A DNA stretch of 13,955 nucleotides. Source: JAZLIT01 sp045617525. Its GTDB lineage: Bacteria > Bacillota > Bacilli > Bacillales_A > Planococcaceae. Made by a program: the position numbers and the translations under genes. This document shows, piece by piece, positions 6,627 to 13,955 of this stretch. The stretch covers positions 1 through 13,955 of the forward strand of contig JAZLIT010000035.1 of the NCBI GenBank assembly GCA_045617525.1. The letters run 5' to 3'. Below the pieces are notes generated by a model that was not told the DNA's origin, made no database searches, and saw only the letters and a list, made by a program, of their open reading frames with translations. Position 1 is the first letter of the stretch. Every line of letters starts with the position of its first letter.

Positions 6627-7567
6627 TGGTCAACAAACCTTTTCAAAGGGACCGGAATTTTATGAATAATACCTTGTACGATATCCTCCACTGTAATTCC
6701 TTCATAGCGCGCTTCAGGCTTCAAAATAATTCGATGACTAAATACGAATTTCGCTAGGTACTGCACATCATCTGGCTTCACAAAATCGCGCCCTTGCATA
6801 AACGCATAGGCTTGCGATGCCTTCATCAATCCAATCGAAGCACGCGGACTAACACCTAAATAAACATATTCATTTTCACGCGTTGCACGCGAAAGCTGCG
6901 CAATATAAGCTTTTACACTGTCCTCTAAATAGACCTCTTGTACTTTTCGCTGTAATTCAATTAATTCCTCTATCGATACAACTGCCTCAATATATTGAAT
7001 CGGCGCGCCATTCTCAGCACGACGTAAAATTTCTATTTCTTCCTCCACCGTTGGATAACCCATTTTAATTTTCAATAAAAAACGATCCAGCTGCGCCTCT
7101 GGTAATGGGTATGTACCTTCATATTCGATTGGATTTTGAGTTGCCATAACAAAGAAGGGTTGAGGGATTTGAATTGTATTGCCATCTACTGTGACAGAAG
7201 CCTCTTCCATCCCTTCTAGCAATGCAGATTGTGTTTTTGGAGAAGTTCGGTTAATTTCATCGGCTAATACGATATTTCCTAATAGAGGACCAGGTCGGAA
7301 TTCAAATTGCATTGTGCTCGGATTATATATTGATACCCCTACAACGTCAGAAGGTAATAAATCTGGGGTGAATTGAATTCTTTTGAACTCTGCACTTACT
7401 GATTTCGCTAGTGAACGCACCATCATCGTTTTACCGACACCCGGCACGTCTTCAAGTAAAATATGGCCTTTCGCTAATAAAGCCACTAAGCTTAATTCTG
7501 CGTTTTCGCGCTTACCAATCATTACTTTTTCAATATTATTTAAAACCTTCTCTACCTCATATTGCAT
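6623..7567 (-). CDS. MoxR-family AAA+ ATPase
   Basis: This is a 314-residue cytoplasmic AAA+ ATPase. The sequence shows Walker A GVGKT (about 43-47), Walker B LADEINR (about 101-107), a sensor-1 ATQNP motif (about 142-146), the QLDRF arginine-finger region (about 159-163) and a C-terminal helical lid with the SPRA motif of MoxR proteins. MoxR ATPases are chaperone-like remodelling enzymes that work with vWA or DUF58 proteins. The frame is open to an ATG at 7603, but GGGAGG sits seven bases before the ATG at 7567, so I place the start there. It is the first gene of the operon, followed with 4-base overlap by the DUF58 gene. I see no confident promoter in 7568-7702, so transcription may start from an atypical or weak site. 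Confidence 0.93.
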   Translation of the reverse strand: MQYEVEKVLNNIEKVMIGKRENAELSLVALLAKGHILLEDVPGVGKTMMVRSLAKSVSAEFKRIQFTPDLLPSDVVGVSIYNPSTMQFEFRPGPLLGNIVLADEINRTSPKTQSALLEGMEEASVTVDGNTIQIPQPFFVMATQNPIEYEGTYPLPEAQLDRFLLKIKMGYPTVEEEIEILRRAENGAPIQYIEAVVSIEELIELQRKVQEVYLEDSVKAYIAQLSRATRENEYVYLGVSPRASIGLMKASQAYAFMQGRDFVKPDDVQYLAKFVFSHRIILKPEARYEGITVEDIVQGIIHKIPVPLKRFVDQ

Positions 7568-7702
7568 ATTAATTCCTCCCGAGCCAAAGTTATTAGAATT
7601 CACTAACTATTATTAAGGATACCCAAGTTAGCCATATTTGTACAATTAATGTAATAATATTCCTCCACTAAATATTAGTACGCTCTACTATTTTAATCAA
7701 AT

Positions 7703-7733
7703 AAAAAACTATCCATCTATTTTGATGAATAGT
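7703..7733 (-). terminator. Intrinsic terminator after the small basic hypothetical gene
   Basis: On the minus strand, ACTATTCATC (7733-7724) pairs with GATGGATAGT (7717-7708), including one G-U pair, around a 6-base loop. A run of six T residues follows. It lies 23 bases beyond the stop at 7756 and insulates the moxR operon from upstream transcription. Confidence 0.85.
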
Positions 7734-7755
7734 AATTTAAAATCAGCTATTTGAT

Positions 7756-8079
7756 TCAGATCGAATTACGGTACGTCTTATTGCGTACCTTCATTTTTGT
7801 CGTCCAATTAACGTTCACTGCATTTCGCAGTAAATGATTATGAATGGACGGACCATTTTCATCTGCAAAAAGTATACCCTTAACAATTAGACGACCCTTT
7901 TGATTCACAAGTTTATGTTGTTGCTTTTTATTTTGCTTTTTCTTTTTAGCATCCTCTTGAAGGTGCTGATGAAGACCTTGGTGCATTGAACTTTGAAAAA
8001 GTGCCTCTTCAGCATTCGGTAAACGTCGTTGATTTCTATATACACTTGAAGTCGTTCCTTTAACTCTCGAAGTCCTCAT
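7756..8079 (-). CDS. Small basic hypothetical protein
   Basis: I do not recognise this 107-residue protein. It is strongly basic throughout, with a lysine/glutamine run at about 45-57 (KKKKQNKKQQHK). That run separates an N-terminal segment (RTSRVKGTTSSVYRNQRRLP) from a C-terminal segment with a short hydrophobic strand (GRLIVKGILFADENG). There is no signal peptide or transmembrane helix. The frame extends to a GTG at 8085, but that GTG lies only one base after AGGAGG; the ATG at 8079 has ideal spacing (7 bases) and is preferred. The excellent ribosome site and a dedicated terminator (7703-7733) argue that it is expressed as a single-gene unit. The charge suggests nucleic-acid or anionic-polymer binding, but that is only inference. 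Confidence 0.7.
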   Translation of the reverse strand: MRTSRVKGTTSSVYRNQRRLPNAEEALFQSSMHQGLHQHLQEDAKKKKQNKKQQHKLVNQKGRLIVKGILFADENGPSIHNHLLRNAVNVNWTTKMKVRNKTYRNSI

Positions 8080-8158
8080 CCTCACACCTCCTCTTCTACT
8101 AATATACCGTGAGTACTACTAGAAAATAAAGCACTCTGCCTTTTTCCCACTAAAAATA

Positions 8159-8195
8159 AAACACACATCCTCAATTTTTTAGAGGATGTGCGTTT
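8159..8195 (-). terminator. Strong terminator of the pncB-nadE operon
   Basis: A 14-bp stem (8195-8182 with 8172-8159, core ACATCCTC/GAGGATGT, one G-U pair) closes a 9-base loop and is followed by TTTTATTTTT on the minus strand. It begins only 4 bases after the nadE stop. Confidence 0.9.
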
Positions 8196-8199
8196 AGGC

Positions 8200-9027
8200 T
8201 TATTTCCAAAAATCATCAAAAATCGTAATCGGTAAATTACGTTTATGCTGCGTACGCAAATAAAAACCTTCTAGCGTTTCTGCCGCACTTTTAGGAATTT
8301 CTTTGCCTTCTAAGTAATCATCTATTTGATCATATGTCACACCTAAAGCCACTTCATCCGGTAAAGAAGGACGGTTTTCTTCTAAATCAGCTGTGGGCGT
8401 TTTTAAATATAGGTGCTCTGGACAATTTAAATGCGCTAGCAATTGTTTTCCTTGGCGTTTATTCAAACGAAAAATCGGGGTTAAATCCGCAGCGCCGTCG
8501 CCGAACTTTGTGAAGAAACCAGTTATTGCTTCTGCAGCATGATCTGTACCTAATACAACTGCACCATTCATCGCCGCAATTGCAAATTGAACTTTCATAC
8601 GTTCACGGGCTTTTTCATTCCCCTTCACGAAATCACTCAGCTCAACACCTGCATCCTTTAATGATTGTACACTGGCATCCACAGCAGGCTTTATATTAAC
8701 CGTATAAATCGATGTTGGCTTAATGTAATCAAGGGCGTCTTGGCAATCCTTCTCATCCGCTTGTACACCATAAGGTAAACGTACTGCCCAAAATGAATAT
8801 TTTTGCTCGCCTGCCTCTGCATTTAATTCATCTACCGCAAGTTGAGTCAGCTTCCCTGTCAATGTCGAGTCTTGCCCTCCACTAATTCCGAGCACAAAAC
8901 CTTTCAAGAATGAATTTTTTACCGCATATTCCTTTAAAAAATCCACTGTTTTTCGAATCTCTTCTTCTACATCAATTTTAGGTAATACTTTTAATTCCTC
9001 AATTATACGATTTTGCAAATTCGCCAC
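8200..9027 (-). CDS. nadE: Ammonia-dependent NAD+ synthetase
   Basis: NadE amidates nicotinate adenine dinucleotide to NAD+ using ATP and ammonia, the last step of NAD synthesis. The protein shows the PP-loop SGGQDST (about 49-55), the LGTDHAAEA...GFFTKFGDG block that binds the substrates, KTPTADL and a C-terminal HKRNLPITIFDDFWK that matches Bacillus NadE closely. At 275 residues it has the short form without a glutaminase domain. The frame opens at a GTG at 9036 that is embedded in the Shine-Dalgarno sequence AAGGAG. The next GTG (9027) is 8 bases after AAGGAG and gives the usual family N-terminus, so I use it. It follows pncB by 12 bases, and the pncB stop overlaps the nadE ribosome site, indicating one transcript for nicotinate salvage. 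NaMN adenylyltransferase (nadD) is not in the window. Confidence 0.96.
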   Translation of the reverse strand: MANLQNRIIEELKVLPKIDVEEEIRKTVDFLKEYAVKNSFLKGFVLGISGGQDSTLTGKLTQLAVDELNAEAGEQKYSFWAVRLPYGVQADEKDCQDALDYIKPTSIYTVNIKPAVDASVQSLKDAGVELSDFVKGNEKARERMKVQFAIAAMNGAVVLGTDHAAEAITGFFTKFGDGAADLTPIFRLNKRQGKQLLAHLNCPEHLYLKTPTADLEENRPSLPDEVALGVTYDQIDDYLEGKEIPKSAAETLEGFYLRTQHKRNLPITIFDDFWK

Positions 9028-9039
9028 GACCTTCACTCC

Positions 9040-10509
9040 TTATCGCTTTTCGATTTGATCGACCATTTCACGTACTTCTTCAATATTACGCATTTTATTG
9101 TCCCAGCATTTTTTACTTAAATCAACAGGGTATTCCTCAGGATTTAAAGCACGTTTATATTCATCCCATAAAACATTTAAATTTTCACGTGCATAATCAC
9201 GCATCTCAATTAAGGTTGGATTTTCATATACAACCTCACCCTGTTCAAATATTTTCGTGTGTAAATTTTTTGCCTCAAAATTCGTCACAAACTTCGATAC
9301 AAACGTATGCACAGGGTGGAACATTTTAATGCGTTCCTCATTTTCTGGGAACTCATCCGACATTGTAATATAATCGCCCTCAGATTTACCTGTATTCCGG
9401 TTAATTATTCTGTATAATTTTTTCAGCCCTGGTGTTGTCACTTTTTCAGCATTGGCCGATATTTTAATTGTATCTTCCATTTTACCCGTTGCATTTTCCA
9501 TGGATACCATTTTATAAACAGCACCTAAAGCCGGCTGATCATAGGCCGTAATAAGTTTGGTGCCGATGCCCCACATATCAACGCGTGCCCCCTGCGACTT
9601 TAAATTAAGTATAGTATATTCATCTAAATCATTTGAAACAATTACCTTTGCATTCGGGAACCCAGCCTCATCTAGCATACGGCGCGCTTCCTTTGATAAA
9701 AATGCAATATCACCTGAATCTAATCGAATACCGATAAAATTGATTTTATCTCCAAGCTCTTTCGCCACGCGAATTGCTGTTGGAATCCCTGATTTAAGTG
9801 TATTATACGTATCTACTAAAAAGACACAGTTATGATGGCGCTTTGCATACGAATGAAATGCGTCATAATCATTTTTATAAGCTTGTACAAGTGCATGCGC
9901 ATGTGTACCCGATACAGGAATGCCAAAAATTTTCCCTGCACGAACATTTGATGTTGAATCAAAGCCACCAATTACAGCTGCACGCGCTCCCCAAAGCGCT
10001 GCATCCATTTCCTGTGCACGACGTGTTCCAAATTCCATACCGATTTCATCTTTAATTACCTGTTTAATACGACTTGCTTTCGTGGCAATAAGCGTTTGGA
10101 AATTGGCAATATTTAATAATGCAGTTTCCACCAATTGCGCTTCTGCTAATGGCGCCTCAATTCGAACGATAGGCTCATTCCCAAAAGCGAGCTCCCCTTC
10201 TACCATTGAAAACATGTCCCCCGTAAAACGTACATCCTTTAAGTAAGAAAGAAAATCTTCTTTATAACCTAATTCCTCACGCAAATAAGCTATATCAGAC
10301 TCCGAAAATTTAAAGTTTCTTAAGTATTCCATCATTCGCTCAAGACCCGCAAAAATTGCATAGCCGTTACCGAATGGTAGCTTTCTAAAATAAAGTTCAA
10401 AAACTGCTTTACGATTATGGATTCCATCAGCCCAATAACTTTCTACCATATTAATTTGATATAAATCTGTATGAAGCGTTAAGCTGTCATCTGAGTAAGT
10501 TGACTTCAT
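9040..10509 (-). CDS. pncB: Nicotinate phosphoribosyltransferase
   Basis: This enzyme converts nicotinate and PRPP to nicotinate mononucleotide (ATP-stimulated), the entry step of the Preiss-Handler pathway. Recognisable blocks are HTDLYQINM near the N-terminus, FGTRRAQEMDAA (about 160-171), GTHAHALVQAY (about 201-211), RLDSGD and GIGTKLITAYD. The second His of GTHAH (His205) is at the position of the phosphorylated His in family members. The 489-residue length matches the long Bacillus/animal-type enzyme (B. subtilis YueK). The frame extends to an ATG at 10533 that has no ribosome site; the ATG at 10509 follows AGAAGGGGA with good spacing and gives the family-like start. It is the first gene of a pncB-nadE operon ending at the 8159-8195 terminator. 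Confidence 0.95.
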   Translation of the reverse strand: MKSTYSDDSLTLHTDLYQINMVESYWADGIHNRKAVFELYFRKLPFGNGYAIFAGLERMMEYLRNFKFSESDIAYLREELGYKEDFLSYLKDVRFTGDMFSMVEGELAFGNEPIVRIEAPLAEAQLVETALLNIANFQTLIATKASRIKQVIKDEIGMEFGTRRAQEMDAALWGARAAVIGGFDSTSNVRAGKIFGIPVSGTHAHALVQAYKNDYDAFHSYAKRHHNCVFLVDTYNTLKSGIPTAIRVAKELGDKINFIGIRLDSGDIAFLSKEARRMLDEAGFPNAKVIVSNDLDEYTILNLKSQGARVDMWGIGTKLITAYDQPALGAVYKMVSMENATGKMEDTIKISANAEKVTTPGLKKLYRIINRNTGKSEGDYITMSDEFPENEERIKMFHPVHTFVSKFVTNFEAKNLHTKIFEQGEVVYENPTLIEMRDYARENLNVLWDEYKRALNPEEYPVDLSKKCWDNKMRNIEEVREMVDQIEKR

Positions 10510-10543
10510 AAAAATTCCCCTTCTTCCAAACATAATTAGTCAT

Positions 10544-10650
10544 AGTATACACCATAGCACTTTACCCTTGTCACTGATATGCTATCCACAATTTATAATA
10601 AATGACTTTCCTAATAGCGCTTATTGTATTGTCTTATATGTATATAACAA
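10544..10650 (-). promoter_or_regulatory. Candidate promoters upstream of pncB
   Basis: Two sigma-A-like candidates are visible on the minus strand. The distal one is TTGTTA (10650-10645), 16 bases, TACAAT (10628-10623). The proximal one is GTGACA (10574-10569), 19 bases, TATACT (10549-10544), with closer box matches but a long spacer. I cannot choose between them from sequence alone. Confidence 0.35.
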
Positions 10651-10773
10651 AATATTCTATACAAATAAGGAAAAAAGAATTCCCAGATTCCAGAGAAATT
10701 GATTTCGGTGAAAAATTAAAATAACACCTGCATTTTCACCCATGTAAAGGGCGTCTTTAGTCAATATTATTTC
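10651..10773. other. Non-coding part of the pncB-cupin intergenic gap
   Basis: The gap between the pncB start (10509) and the cupin stop (10866) is 356 bases. Besides the candidate promoters and the cupin terminator, it holds an 8-bp inverted repeat GGTGAAAA (10707-10714) / TTTTCACC (10733-10740). There is no U-tract next to it on the minus strand. I see no credible reading frame with a ribosome site and no riboswitch motif. Confidence 0.5.
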
Positions 10774-10810
10774 AAAAAAGCTCCAAAAAACCTCTCGCTT
10801 AGGAGCTTTT
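10774..10810 (-). terminator. Intrinsic terminator of the cupin gene
   Basis: On the minus strand, AAAAGCTCC (10810-10802) pairs with GGAGCTTTT (10784-10776) around a 17-base loop, followed by further T residues. It lies 55 bases beyond the cupin stop and separates the cupin gene from pncB. Confidence 0.75.
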
Positions 10811-10865
10811 AAAAGTAAAATATAGGTCTTAAATGTTAGGTAATTGACACCCTAGGATCATTGCT

Positions 10866-11645
10866 CTACATATTTTTGCTTTGCTGAAGAAGTTTAGATT
10901 CACCTGTACGTTCCCATTCTTCTACTGTTTCATATGCTTTTTCAGGAGCATATCCCTTCCCAACAAGAACGCCCATTAAAATAAACTCTTGAAGAATGTG
11001 AGTCATATTAATTCCTCTCTTAGTGTCCTCTAAGCCTTCTTTCACTAAAAACTCAGTATGGTTTATCCATTCATCTGGGGTCTTTCCGTAAATTGCTGTA
11101 TTTCCATTACCCAAATCTTCTTCCATAGCCATTGCATCAGCTTTAGTCTCATGAACCGTACCAAACGGGTGGTTTGGAGGGGCATATATTGAATATAGTT
11201 TCAATGGAGTATTCCCTATATTCGTTAGATTGTGCCACGTTCCAGCGGGTATGAAAATAGCTGAGTCATCAAAGACTGTCCATTGGTAATTTAAATCATC
11301 TTTGCTCTTACCCATCCGTACAAACCCTTGACCTTGTTCCACACGTAAGAACTGATCCACATTAGGGTGCATTTCTAAACCGATATCTTCACCTACATTG
11401 AGACTCATTAATGTGAGTTGCAAATGATTCCCTGTCCATAGCGCTGTACGGTAAGTATTATTTTGTTTGGTTGCCTCATTAATATTTATAGCAAATGGGT
11501 TTGCTCCATAATCTTTTAGTACGTTTCTGTCATCATTATAAAAAGACCCATAAGAACCAAATGCCAACTCATCAGGGATATCCCAATAACCAGTAGGATT
11601 TCCAGGAGTATGAGGATATTGATACGTATAAGGCGCATTGTACAT
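10866..11645 (-). CDS. Cupin-domain protein with C-terminal helical extension
   Basis: This is a 259-residue protein with a single cupin barrel in its middle (about 60-160). Motif 1 is GEDIGLEMHPNVDQFLRVEQGQG, where only the first His (His93) of the usual HxH is kept and Asp97/Gln98 follow. Motif 2 is IPAGTWHNLTNIGN (His138). This resembles Bacillales cupins with the IGLEMHP...DQFLRVE signature, which have no defined substrate. The first 22 residues are rich in Tyr and Pro. After the barrel comes a helical segment (about 200-245, FLVKEGLEDTKRG...ILQEFILMGVLVGKGY). There is no signal peptide. The frame extends to an ATG at 11669, but AAGGGA precedes the ATG at 11645, which I choose. The gene is monocistronic and divergent from the lipoprotein gene. 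A metal-dependent small-molecule binding or isomerase role is possible; no substrate can be read from sequence. Confidence 0.85.
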   Translation of the reverse strand: MYNAPYTYQYPHTPGNPTGYWDIPDELAFGSYGSFYNDDRNVLKDYGANPFAININEATKQNNTYRTALWTGNHLQLTLMSLNVGEDIGLEMHPNVDQFLRVEQGQGFVRMGKSKDDLNYQWTVFDDSAIFIPAGTWHNLTNIGNTPLKLYSIYAPPNHPFGTVHETKADAMAMEEDLGNGNTAIYGKTPDEWINHTEFLVKEGLEDTKRGINMTHILQEFILMGVLVGKGYAPEKAYETVEEWERTGESKLLQQSKNM

Positions 11646-11775
11646 TTTTATCAATCCCTTCGCGTTCATATATTATTTATAAGTTATCTTATGTACGTTA
11701 GAAGAAGGAGGTGTCAGTATTTTTGTGTAAATGACTTTTCAGCTGTTCCAGGTAGATCGTCACTTCGGTACATTA

Positions 11776-11804
11776 GTCATATTCTTATTGTTGTTTTCTA
11801 TAAT
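11776..11804 (+). promoter_or_regulatory. Candidate promoter of the lipoprotein gene
   Basis: A perfect -10 box TATAAT (11799-11804) lies in the divergent gap, 17 bases after a weak -35 (GTCATA, 11776-11781). The leader to the GTG start would be about 65 bases. Confidence 0.4.
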
Positions 11805-11877
11805 GATTTAAGATGGTAATATTCAGTTATTAACTTGGTAATATATGTATTTAACTACTAAAAAAAGGAGGTTTTAA

Positions 11878-12450
11878 GTGAGTAAGAAAAAGTTTTTAGC
11901 ACCGTGTTTAACAGTATCTATATGTCTTGTATTTTTTATAGGGTGTGATAATCCAGAAGACTCTACCAAAGAAAATGAGGTTGTTTTAACGGAGGGTCTA
12001 GTAGAATCGAATAAACAAATAGTAGATTTGCAATTGAAGGTTACGGAATTAGAAGAAACTCTTAGTGCATTTCAAAAGGATACTATGGACGAAAGTAACT
12101 ATCAAAACATTCAACTGTATAATTTAAATAAGATAGTAAACGCTTTACCCGATGTCGAGAATAAATACGGCTACATTGAAAGTATTTCAGATAACGGGGA
12201 AGTCATTGTAAACAGAGTAGATATGTTATCGGATGAATCGATGCCGAATGGGTACCTAATAAATAATTTAGAAAAAAATGAAACATTTAAAGTAGATAGC
12301 AAAACGCTCTACTATACGGTAGAAGAAGTAGCTCCAGTAAATGTTAGTCTCGAAGATTTTAAAGTTCAAATCCAAGAATATCCACGATTAATGATTTTTA
12401 CAATTATAGATGAAAAAGTAATTATAGTAAGTCAACAATACCTTCCTTAA
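11878..12450 (+). CDS. Secreted lipoprotein with coiled coil, unknown function
   Basis: This is a 190-residue protein starting at GTG (11878), six bases after an excellent AAAGGAGG. The N-terminus MSKKKFLAP plus a hydrophobic stretch ends at FFIGC (Cys23), a type II signal peptide with a slightly unusual Phe at -3, so it should be lipid-anchored on the outer face of the membrane. Residues about 38-70 (VVLTEGLVESNKQIVDLQLKVTELEETL) form a predicted coiled coil. The C-terminal half (about 95-190) is a small mixed alpha/beta domain, with GYIESISDNGEVIVNRVDML and the ending MIFTIIDEKVIIVSQQYLP. I do not recognise a named family, though Bacillales carry many such short lipoproteins. It is monocistronic with its own candidate promoter and a downstream hairpin. 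Confidence 0.85.
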   Translation: MSKKKFLAPCLTVSICLVFFIGCDNPEDSTKENEVVLTEGLVESNKQIVDLQLKVTELEETLSAFQKDTMDESNYQNIQLYNLNKIVNALPDVENKYGYIESISDNGEVIVNRVDMLSDESMPNGYLINNLEKNETFKVDSKTLYYTVEEVAPVNVSLEDFKVQIQEYPRLMIFTIIDEKVIIVSQQYLP

Positions 12451-12496
12451 AAATACTATGTAAACGAGAAGGTTAACTGTTAGGTATTTACGTGAA

Positions 12497-12529
12497 AATC
12501 GGGGACTTTATTCAGGAAAGGCCCCGATT
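12497..12529 (+). terminator. Hairpin after the lipoprotein gene
   Basis: AATCGGGG (12497-12504) pairs with CCCCGATT (12522-12529), with an inner CTTT/AAAG extension across one mismatch. The following bases are GTTGTAGTT, a poor U-tract, so it is a likely but not ideal terminator. It lies 46 bases beyond the stop. Confidence 0.6.
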
Positions 12530-12596
12530 GTTGTAGTTAACTAAGGAAACCACTTTAGAAAAAAAGCACCAAAAGATAATTTAGCAACATAGATAA

Positions 12597-12622
12597 TGAA
12601 ACTTTTTTATTATACTTTCGTA
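12597..12622 (+). promoter_or_regulatory. ECF-sigma (sigma-W-like) promoter of the transglutaminase-like gene
   Basis: TGAAAC (12597-12602) and CGTA (12619-12622) are separated by exactly 16 bases, and a run of six T residues directly follows the -35. This is the arrangement recognised by sigma-W-type extracytoplasmic-function sigma factors of Bacillus, whose promoters often carry T-tracts in the spacer. The predicted start is near 12630, giving a leader of about 110 bases before the gene at 12740. The leader contains no obvious riboswitch or other start. Confidence 0.7.
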
Positions 12623-12739
12623 CAACATTATATACGGAAAATATTTTAATTAATGGATTATATTAACAGAATCTCAGGAATCCCGTTAACTTCTGATACC
12701 AACTGATTATTCCCTATTCCATACTAACAGGAGGCTAAT

Positions 12740-13930
12740 ATGAGCAATCGAGTGAACATAGCGTATACATACAATAATTCAAATAAAGGCATAACAAAGA
12801 TTTGGACAACACTTCCTATGGATCATCCAGATACAAGTGCTTCACATAAGGCCGAAAATAAATATGTTGATGACGGCCAAAACACTGTTTTTACGTTAAC
12901 ATTAAAAGAAAATGAATTGTTTACCATCAATTATTCCATCGATACACAAAAGCCATGTAACATAACGCAGCTTTCTGAAACAGAAAGAGCCTACTATTTA
13001 CGAAGTGGTACGTTAATTGTAGTAGATTCAAAAATGAAAGATTTGGCACTTCAAATTACAGCTCAGGCTGACACAGTTACTGAGAAAGCTGAGGCCATCT
13101 TTTATTATTTAGTGAATGAATACAAATATCTTAATCCACCTAAAAGTAGAGGCAGCCTATCATTTTTACAAACGAAACAAGGCGACTGCGGGGAGTATGC
13201 ATTTCTATTTACTTCACTTTGTCGTTCGCTTGGGATTCCATGTAGATCAGTTGTCGGTACGTGGGCGCACGGAAAAATGAATGCACATGTATGGAATGAG
13301 TTTTTTGTAGAAAATGATGGTTGGATTCCAGTAGATTGTAGCGTAGCTTATATGCAGAAAAATAAGAAATTCAATTATTTACTTAGCAATTTTCGCACGT
13401 TTAAATGGACCCGCTATTTTGGAGAACTAGAAGGTCAACGCGTTATTTTCTCCTATGATGCGGAAATTGCCCTTCCAACTTTTCATAATACGCCCAGAGA
13501 TGTTTTACAACAAGCAGCCTACCCCCCGCTTGTACCTTTTCAGGTGAATGACAGTCCTTTTTACTGGGGTTATGAATCGATTAATGGGTATGCGCCTTAT
13601 ATCCAGCCGATTTATGTTCAGTTTGCAGAAGAAAATTTAACTGTACCTACGAAAAAGGATGTTAACAAATACTTAGGGCAGTGGAAAATCACTGAAACGG
13701 GCAGCCAACAATTCTTTTATACATTAAAACAGGTTTTAATGTATTTAGTTATTCCCTTCGGACCATTGAGCTTAATTATTAATAATCCGTTATTCAGTGT
13801 ACTATTTGGGATAGCCTTCGTTCTATTTTGTATCTCTTTTATTGCCCGGAAAGAGCGAATCGTCTTGTTCAGCGTCTTCACTTTATATTTTATGCTCTAC
13901 CTAGGCTCGAATATAACGAAACTAATTTAG
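12740..13930 (+). CDS. Membrane-anchored transglutaminase-like protein
   Basis: This is a 396-residue protein. The N-terminal region (1-100) is a beta-rich lead-in, followed by a transglutaminase-like core (PF01841 type) with a complete triad: Cys150 in QGDCGEYAF, His183 in MNAHVWNEF and Asp199 in WIPVDCS. Three hydrophobic helices close the protein (about 330-347, 351-368 and 373-390). There is no signal peptide, and the basic ARKER loop between helices 2 and 3 predicts that loop, and hence the N-terminal catalytic domain, to be cytoplasmic. This is opposite to TgpA in this window. The ATG follows AGGAGG with a 6-base spacer. The ECF-type promoter at 12597-12622 suggests induction by envelope stress. 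Transglutaminase-fold proteins can be proteases, amidases or cross-linkers, so the activity and substrate are unknown. It is monocistronic as far as the window shows. Confidence 0.85.
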   Translation: MSNRVNIAYTYNNSNKGITKIWTTLPMDHPDTSASHKAENKYVDDGQNTVFTLTLKENELFTINYSIDTQKPCNITQLSETERAYYLRSGTLIVVDSKMKDLALQITAQADTVTEKAEAIFYYLVNEYKYLNPPKSRGSLSFLQTKQGDCGEYAFLFTSLCRSLGIPCRSVVGTWAHGKMNAHVWNEFFVENDGWIPVDCSVAYMQKNKKFNYLLSNFRTFKWTRYFGELEGQRVIFSYDAEIALPTFHNTPRDVLQQAAYPPLVPFQVNDSPFYWGYESINGYAPYIQPIYVQFAEENLTVPTKKDVNKYLGQWKITETGSQQFFYTLKQVLMYLVIPFGPLSLIINNPLFSVLFGIAFVLFCISFIARKERIVLFSVFTLYFMLYLGSNITKLI

Positions 13931-13955
13931 AGCGGTTTTGAAGGTAACTTATTAA

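Noticed and set aside
10707..10740. Inverted repeat GGTGAAAA/TTTTCACC as a terminator or operator
   Set aside because: No adjacent U-tract on the minus strand, an 18-base spacer, and no match to a known operator that I can name; left as an unassigned repeat.
11700..11760. Possible small gene or gene remnant in the cupin-lipoprotein gap (AGGAGG at about 11705; peptide-like stretch on the minus strand)
   Set aside because: The frame after AGGAGG stops within a few codons, and the minus-strand stretch lacks a start and is interrupted; no family could be supported.
12640..12739. T-box or other riboswitch in the leader of the transglutaminase-like gene
   Set aside because: No T-box sequence, no terminator hairpin and no recognised aptamer core was seen between the ECF promoter and the ATG.

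Overview
The window is AT-rich, low-GC Gram-positive DNA with strong AGGAGG-type ribosome sites, GTG starts and U-tract terminators. The proteins read like Bacillales, and the NadE and PncB types together with the MoxR-DUF58-TgpA operon suggest a Lysinibacillus/Solibacillus-like member of the Planococcaceae. That placement is an inference. There is no rRNA, tRNA, CRISPR array, complete insertion sequence or phage gene.

Layout. 1-196 is the C-terminal tail of an unrecognised plus-strand gene; it converges on a small minus-strand membrane protein (316-828, DUF5412-like) across a bidirectional terminator. 933-1413 is an array of three roughly 152-155 bp direct repeats plus a fourth fragment, packed with hairpins and lying directly behind guaA. 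guaA (GMP synthase, minus strand) has its own promoter, a guanine-type purine riboswitch and an intrinsic terminator in its leader. Upstream is the moxR-DUF58-tgpA operon (minus strand, 7567 to 3232, two 4-base stop/start overlaps). A small basic hypothetical gene (7756-8079) sits between strong terminators. pncB-nadE (10509 to 8200) form a two-gene operon for NAD salvage. A cupin gene (10866-11645, minus) is divergent from a plus-strand lipoprotein gene (11878-12450). The last gene (12740-13930, plus) is a membrane-anchored transglutaminase-like protein preceded by a near-ideal ECF sigma (sigma-W-like) promoter.

How they work together. guaA converts XMP to GMP and its leader should switch transcription off when guanine is plentiful. 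PncB and NadE supply two steps from nicotinate to NAD. MoxR, DUF58 and TgpA are a recurrent envelope-associated set of AAA+ ATPase, vWA-like scaffold and membrane transglutaminase-fold protein. The last gene is a second, differently built transglutaminase-fold membrane protein with its own apparent envelope-stress promoter.

Most notable: the guanine riboswitch of guaA; the repeat array, whose loop and stem changes look selected for RNA structure in the guaA sense; and the ECF-promoter transglutaminase whose catalytic domain is predicted to face the cytoplasm.
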